Positions 59,926 through 64,000 of a stretch of DNA of 64,000 bases are shown one piece after another. How positions within the stretch are numbered: the stretch's first letter is position 1; every line of letters starts with the position of its first letter. The DNA is taken from the NCBI RefSeq assembly GCF_019049255.1, contig NZ_JAGMUJ010000031.1, positions 62,001 to 126,000 of the forward strand, given 5' to 3'. The position numbers and the translations under genes are program-made. This DNA is from Streptomyces sp. AC558_RSS880. GTDB taxonomy: Bacteria; Actinomycetota; Actinomycetes; Streptomycetales; Streptomycetaceae. The notes beneath the pieces are model-generated. The model worked only from the letters and a program-made list of their open reading frames with translations. It made no database searches and had not been told where the DNA came from.

Positions 59926-62037
59926 TCAGTCGGCGGAAGCGGAACCCTCGCTGTCGCGGTTGGCGAGGGCGCGGGCGACGCGGTCGCGGGCGACGACCAT
60001 GACGCCGTCGGACTTGTACGGCCCGGCGCCGGCGTCGTCCAGGACGCGCTTGAGGTCGAGGAACGACCAGCCGCCGTACGCGCCGGCGTTGCGTGCGGCG
60101 AGCCGCGCCAGCACGTCCTTGGTGCGGACGCGGGGTGCGTCGCCGATGATGGCGGCGATGTCGGCGAGCGGGTCGTGTTCCTCGGTCCGCTCGATGGCGT
60201 GCAGGGTGGTGACGCCGTCGCGCAGGGCCTTGGCCCGGTCGGTGATGGCCCTGGCGGCGTCGTCGATGTAGTGCGTGCGCACCGTGATGGACGACTGTCC
60301 GGCCGGGATGGTGATCCCGTCGGAGGCGACGACCAGGGTTCCCCGGTCCAGGCCGGGCCGGAGGAGGTTCGGTGCGGCCCCGCCGTCGACGGCCTTGTCC
60401 CCCAGCGCCATGCGGGCCTGCGACTCCGTGCCGAGGGCGAGGGACGCGCGGGTGTGGGCGCCCTCGCGCACGAGCTTGGGCAGGTTTTCGTTGGTGGGGT
60501 CCTGGGTGCCCTGCCACATCAGGACGTTCACCGCTCGCCCCTGGTTGTGGATTTTGCGGACGGCCATGAAGTACCGGGAGTTGGCCTTGGACCCGCCGTA
60601 CGGGCGCTTGTCGGCGTCCTTGGCCGGGCACATGAATGCCACCTGCGCCTCGTCGACCAGCACGATGAGCGGCGGGAACGTGGTGCCGGGCGGGGCCTGG
60701 ATGCGGCGGTTCATTTCGTCCACCGCGCCTTCGACCATCTCGGTCACCTGGATCACGTGCTCATCCGTTGGGCCCTGGATCAGGGTGGTGGCGAGCCCGT
60801 CGAACATGGCCCAGTCGCCCACACCCTTGAGGTCACCGATGAGGAACTGCACCGACCGGTCCAGCGACAGCCACAGGGCCAGCGAGCGCAGGGCCACGGT
60901 CTTGCCCTGGTTCGACAGACCCGTGATCAGCAGGTGGCGCTGGTAGAGGGACAGTGCGGCGGCGTCGCCGCGCAGGTCCTGCCCCCACGGGGCCTTGCCC
61001 TTGGCGTAGTCGGCGGTCATCGTGTCGTCGGTGACCAGCGGGGAGGGGCCGATCGGCTCATCCAGCGCCCCGGAATCGGCGATCCACAGCCGCACCGTTC
61101 GTGCGGCCTGCGGGATGGTGATGAACACCTCGTGCTCATGCCGGGTCAGGTTCTCGGCGAGCTTGCGGCGCTTGTTCTGCACCTCGTTGGTCGACACCCC
61201 CGAGGGAAGCGTGACGTCGACCTCCACGCCGCATCCGGCGATGGTGATCGGCCCGAGCATGGACGCGCCGGCGTCGCCCATCTCCTTGATAGCGCGGGCC
61301 AGCGCGGGCACCCCCAGGTCTCGGAGGGCCTTGACCACGATGGACGGGGTGATCGGCTCACCCTCGCCCGAGCGGACGTTCGCGGGCAGGGCCCACGCGG
61401 GTGCGGCGTGCTGCTTGCGGCCGATGGACCACAGGGCGAGCAGGGCGAGGAACAGGCCGATGGTGAGGGCCGGGCCCCATACCACCTGGACGATCCGGAT
61501 CAGTAAAGCGATGAAGTCGATGGTGGCCGACAGCGGGGTGACCACGTGCCCGGCGTCCCCGGTGCTGATGGCCATGACGATGCCGAGGGCGACCAGCAGA
61601 CCGATGCTCATGCCGGCGCCCACGGCCACGCCCTTGGCGGCGTCGACCGGGGAGTGCAGGAGGTCCATGCGGCGGTGGTGGCGGGCGGCGCGGAAGCGCT
61701 GCAACCGCTCCTCCCACTCCTCCGCCGCCTCGAGGTTCCCCGCGGCCTCCGCCGCCCGGATCATCCGCTCGTACCGGGAGCCGGTGCGGCCGTCCCAGGT
61801 GCGGCGGGCCACGATCCGCCCGCCGTTGAACGTGTAGAGGCTGTGCCGGACCACGGAGCGGCCGGCCGATCGGGTGCGTTCGTGCATGACGGCGGTCTTC
61901 ACCGCGCGCCCGGAGCGCACCCACAGCGGCACCGGCCGCGCGGGCGGCGCGTCGGGGACGACGGTCAGGGTGGTCACGGTCGCCGTGTCGGCGGGCGGGT
62001 CGGTGTGCTTGTGGAAGGGGACGACGTTCTCAGACAT
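59926..62037 (-). CDS. traB: TraB/FtsK-SpoIIIE-type conjugative DNA translocase
   Basis: 703 residues. N-terminal region with membrane helices (about 150-220: VGAGMSIGLLVALGIVMAIS and VVWGPALTIGLFLALLALWSIG). The motor domain has Walker A ITGLSNQGKTVALRSLALWL, and Walker B FPPLIVLVDEAQVAF. The C-terminal winged helix (RVRTKDVLARLAARNAGAYGG ...) is where TraB proteins read their 8-bp sites. It moves double-stranded plasmid DNA between hyphae. Start 62037, after GGAGAT. Confidence 0.93.
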   Translation of the reverse strand: MSENVVPFHKHTDPPADTATVTTLTVVPDAPPARPVPLWVRSGRAVKTAVMHERTRSAGRSVVRHSLYTFNGGRIVARRTWDGRTGSRYERMIRAAEAAGNLEAAEEWEERLQRFRAARHHRRMDLLHSPVDAAKGVAVGAGMSIGLLVALGIVMAISTGDAGHVVTPLSATIDFIALLIRIVQVVWGPALTIGLFLALLALWSIGRKQHAAPAWALPANVRSGEGEPITPSIVVKALRDLGVPALARAIKEMGDAGASMLGPITIAGCGVEVDVTLPSGVSTNEVQNKRRKLAENLTRHEHEVFITIPQAARTVRLWIADSGALDEPIGPSPLVTDDTMTADYAKGKAPWGQDLRGDAAALSLYQRHLLITGLSNQGKTVALRSLALWLSLDRSVQFLIGDLKGVGDWAMFDGLATTLIQGPTDEHVIQVTEMVEGAVDEMNRRIQAPPGTTFPPLIVLVDEAQVAFMCPAKDADKRPYGGSKANSRYFMAVRKIHNQGRAVNVLMWQGTQDPTNENLPKLVREGAHTRASLALGTESQARMALGDKAVDGGAAPNLLRPGLDRGTLVVASDGITIPAGQSSITVRTHYIDDAARAITDRAKALRDGVTTLHAIERTEEHDPLADIAAIIGDAPRVRTKDVLARLAARNAGAYGGWSFLDLKRVLDDAGAGPYKSDGVMVVARDRVARALANRDSEGSASAD

Positions 62038-62145
62038 GCTGGGAGATCTCCTGACTGCCCCCTATGGGGGCGGGAGTAAAGGGAGAGCCGGGGTGGCCAT
62101 GTCCGTGGAAAGAGGCGGTCACCCCGGCGGGGAAGGGTTGGCTGG

Positions 62146-62463
62146 TCACCACCAGCCGGACGACTTCTTGGCGGCCTTGGTGCGGGCGGTCTCGGTGACG
62201 ATCCGCTGCCGCTCCGCGTGCAGGGCGGACAGTTCCGCCGTCAGCCGCATCTCGGCAGTGCTGCCGGTGGACTCGATCTGCTGGTCCGCGCGGCCGGTGC
62301 TGCGGCCCCGCATGGTGCGGTAGGCGCCGCCGGCCAGGGCGCGGGTCATGGCGCGGCGCTCGCGGCCGTTCAGCGGCCACAACTCCCCCCGCCGCACGGC
62401 CTCCAACTTCTTCGAGGTCACCCGGATCTCGCGGTCCAGGCGACGCAGGTCAGCACTGCTCAC
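62146..62463 (-). CDS. Small charged coiled-coil protein of the AICE
   Basis: 105 residues from a GTG at 62463 (GGGAG upstream; an ATG at 62475 is possible). Very charged and helical: LRRLDREIRVTSKKLEAVRRGELWPLNGRERRAMTRALAGGAYR, then AEMRLTAELSALHAERQRIV, and a Lys/Trp end. No family recognised. It overlaps the RRQRL gene by 14 bases. Confidence 0.7.
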   Translation of the reverse strand: MSSADLRRLDREIRVTSKKLEAVRRGELWPLNGRERRAMTRALAGGAYRTMRGRSTGRADQQIESTGSTAEMRLTAELSALHAERQRIVTETARTKAAKKSSGWW

Positions 62464-62809
62464 GGGTGCTCCCATCGGACCCGTTCGGGCCGGGGTAGGC
62501 GCAGGGCACGCACGTGCCCAGCGCGGCGGAGATGACGTATCCGGCATCGCGCCGGCATGCCGGACACAGGCGTCGGGCAGCGTTCGCCTTGGCCAGCGCC
62601 GCCCTGCGGGCCGGGGTCATGGGCCGGACCGGCAGGGCCAGGTCGACGCGGTAGAGGTAGGCGACCAGTGGCCCCCGCCGGCGGCGGGGGCGCTCCAACT
62701 GCGCAGCCACGTCCTGCCCACCGGGCCGTAGCCCTTGGGCGCGCAGTTGGCGGCGGGTGGCGTAGCCGTCCGGGGCGAGACGCCACCGGAACACCGGCAG
62801 CGCCCCCAT
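62450..62809 (-). CDS. RRQRL-motif zinc-binding protein
   Basis: 119 residues. DGYATRRQLRAQGLRPGGQD carries the RRQ-x-RxxGLRPGGQ motif; MTPARRAALAKANAARRLCPACRRDAGYVISAALGTCVPC has two Cys-x-x-Cys pairs. This is the RRQRL motif-containing zinc protein common in Streptomyces conjugative elements; function unknown. The ATG overlaps the preceding stop (TGATG). Confidence 0.85.
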   Translation of the reverse strand: MGALPVFRWRLAPDGYATRRQLRAQGLRPGGQDVAAQLERPRRRRGPLVAYLYRVDLALPVRPMTPARRAALAKANAARRLCPACRRDAGYVISAALGTCVPCAYPGPNGSDGSTREQC

Positions 62810-63669
62810 CACGCCACGCGTTTCCACGCGGCCCGCAAGCGGACCTCGGAAGCGGAGTGCCCGGCGGCCCGGAAGCGGGCGGCCATCTCCCGGTAGGAGA
62901 GGGCGGGTGTTTCGCTGGTGCGGATGCCGTCGACGATGACGTCCAGGGCGTCATCGGTGAGCGCCGGCGCGGCCTCCAGCGAGCGGGCCGCGAGCGGCTC
63001 CGTCGGCCCCCACACGGGGAGTTCCCAGCGGGGTGTGACACCGGGCGTGACGCGGGCCGTCACGCTGGTCAACGCCCTGCCAGTCTCCTCACCGGCACGG
63101 GCCGTCTCTAGCGTCGACCACGCCCCGGACAACGTCTGCGCGGTCCGCGCCTGGACACGTGCGACGCGCGCCCCGGCCTCCGTCACGGCCGTCAGCCGCG
63201 TCTCCTCGGTCGCCGCCTCCGCGCGCAGTCGGGCGCGGGCCACGGCCGCCTCGTCGCGCGCCTCCTGCTGAATCCCCCGGATCGCATCCAGCGCGACCGG
63301 GGTGAGCGCGGTGCGCTCCCACATGCCATGGACCAGCCACAGGGCCTTGGCCGCGAGCGGCAGCCACGCCACAGCCAGCCACGCCCCGGCGGAATGCTCG
63401 ACACTCAGCGCGTGCGCGACCAGAACAGCGGTGGCGAGGACGCCGAACGACCAGCCCACGGCGGTCACCGCCCGGTTGTGGTCGCCCTGCGCGGCCAACC
63501 GTCGTTCATAGGCCAGGGTGGCCAGCCAACCGCCGTCGATACCGAGACCCACGACCAGCGCGACCAGCCACGGCATCGCCGCGCCCAGCCACATCACGAC
63601 CACGGCCAGGGTGAGGACCATGGACACCGCCGTCATCGCGACGGCGGGCAGAACGGTCTTGGCCCTCAT
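62809..63669 (-). CDS. DUF2637-type membrane protein with DNA-binding-like C-terminus
   Basis: 286 residues. The N-terminal half has about four helices (LPAVAMTAVSMVLTLAVVVMW, WLVALVVGLGIDGGWLATLAYE, and two more), typical of DUF2637 proteins in AICEs. A coiled segment (RDEAAVARARLRAEAATEETRL) and a C-terminal HTH-like part (SYREMAARFRAAGHSASEVRLRAAWKRV) follow. It resembles the spread/transfer proteins SpdB-like by context. The ATG at 63669 overlaps the previous gene by 4 bases. Confidence 0.8.
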   Translation of the reverse strand: MRAKTVLPAVAMTAVSMVLTLAVVVMWLGAAMPWLVALVVGLGIDGGWLATLAYERRLAAQGDHNRAVTAVGWSFGVLATAVLVAHALSVEHSAGAWLAVAWLPLAAKALWLVHGMWERTALTPVALDAIRGIQQEARDEAAVARARLRAEAATEETRLTAVTEAGARVARVQARTAQTLSGAWSTLETARAGEETGRALTSVTARVTPGVTPRWELPVWGPTEPLAARSLEAAPALTDDALDVIVDGIRTSETPALSYREMAARFRAAGHSASEVRLRAAWKRVA

Positions 63670-63947
63670 GCCACACCCCCGTCCCGACCGCGCACCGCAA
63701 CGGCCGCGATCAGCACAACCGGGGTGGAGTCGTCGTCGGGGTCCCGGCTGTCCTCCGTCCAGGACCACGCCGCGCCGGGCGCCATCTCGTAGCCGAGGGC
63801 GGCCAGCGCCGCCCGGCGCTCCGTCCCGGTGGGCACCGGCCCGGACCGCTCCCACCGGAAGGTCGGCCAGTCCGGCACTCCGTACAGCACGACGTACAGG
63901 CGCCACGCCCTGCCGTCGCTCGACATCTGCGCGGTCAGTGTCTTCAC
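63666..63947 (-). CDS. DUF6303-like small protein of the AICE
   Basis: 93 residues: TAQMSSDGRAWRLYVVLYGV, then PVPTGTERRAALAALGYEMAPGAAWSWTEDSRDP. I recall this pattern (W-R-L-Y-V-V-L-x-G, and A-A-L-x-x-L-G-Y) as the DUF6303 family found in Streptomyces integrative elements. GTG start overlaps the stop of the next gene upstream. Confidence 0.75.
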   Translation of the reverse strand: MKTLTAQMSSDGRAWRLYVVLYGVPDWPTFRWERSGPVPTGTERRAALAALGYEMAPGAAWSWTEDSRDPDDDSTPVVLIAAVAVRGRDGGVA

Positions 63948-64000
63948 GCCGCACCCCCGGGAAGGCTCGCGCCGGCGGTGCCGTTGAGCAGGGCGACGCG
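63944..64000 (-). CDS. C-terminal fragment of a further AICE gene
   Basis: Open frame from the right edge reading RVALLNGTAGASLPGGAA and a stop that overlaps the next start (GTGA). Only 18 residues are in view; identity unknown. Confidence 0.5.
   Translation of the reverse strand, partial: RVALLNGTAGASLPGGAA

Larger units (their letters stand above)
54054..64000. mobile_element. Integrative conjugative element (AICE), left part
   Basis: Starts at the pmt tail and continues past the window edge. It contains int and xis, a helicase-like protein, a Prim-Pol, membrane and hypothetical genes, a TraB-type translocase, an RRQRL zinc protein, a DUF2637 protein and a DUF6303-like protein, in the order usual for actinomycete AICEs. 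Two 8-bp repeat arrays lie within. The right attachment site and any regulators (often kor/pra type) are not in this window. Confidence 0.9.

Overview
The window is high-GC actinobacterial DNA and almost certainly a Streptomyces chromosome. The evidence is third-position GC bias, GTG/TTG starts, a SsgA-like sporulation protein, a SepX/GlpR-type divisome protein, a tricorn protease and an actinomycete integrative conjugative element (AICE). From memory, the core gene order (fru operon, mscL, penicillin acylase, galU-moeA, ssgE, two PBPs, pmt) is collinear with the S. coelicolor region around SCO3154-SCO3198, read in reverse.

Layout. 1-5.0 kb: end of an MFS exporter, then the fructose operon (DeoR regulator, 1-phosphofructokinase, EIIABC), bounded by two strong terminators. 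5-16.5 kb: housekeeping genes (P1 peptidase, MscL, a CpaB-like SAF protein, MTA phosphorylase, an FmdB-like zinc ribbon under a CIRCE element, an MFS protein, a K+/H+ antiporter, a secreted penicillin-acylase-family hydrolase). 16.5-22.9 kb: fthC facing the galU-moeA(glp)-moaC-moaB/mogA-rimJ-sepX run, then tRNA-Ala(CGC). The MoeA-like/SepX pairing matches the Glp-GlpR cell-division module of corynebacteria.

22.9-30 kb: accessory zone with a secreted GH16 glucanase, a GntR regulator facing a translationally coupled string of very small genes (one with a likely frameshift, one with a lost C-terminus), and a three-gene cassette (helical partner, GHSYG lipase-like protein, lipoprotein) that looks like a type-VII-type effector/immunity set. 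30-38.6 kb: xth, a MocR regulator flanked by two genes with paralogous promoters (AhpD-like and cupin), and a MerR-controlled Baeyer-Villiger operon (monooxygenase, alpha/beta hydrolase, SDR). 38.6-47.3 kb: tricorn protease, a TetR/MMPL pair with a palindromic operator, a degraded toxin-antitoxin locus, DUF1876 and a serine hydrolase. 47.3-53.9 kb: a Co/Ni ECF transporter (CbiM-PDGLE, CbiQ, CbiO), ssgE and two tandem penicillin-binding proteins.

54.05-64.0 kb and beyond: an AICE that appears to have integrated in the 3' end of pmt, leaving a 29-codon pmt tail beside the integrase. It carries int, xis, a helicase-like protein, a Prim-Pol, a membrane protein, a TraB/FtsK-type translocase and the usual small conjugation genes. 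It has two arrays of 8-bp repeats: TGACGCAG between xis and the replication genes (candidate origin or control region) and TCAGGGAG just 3' of tra (candidate clt/TraB recognition site). Its right end lies outside the window.
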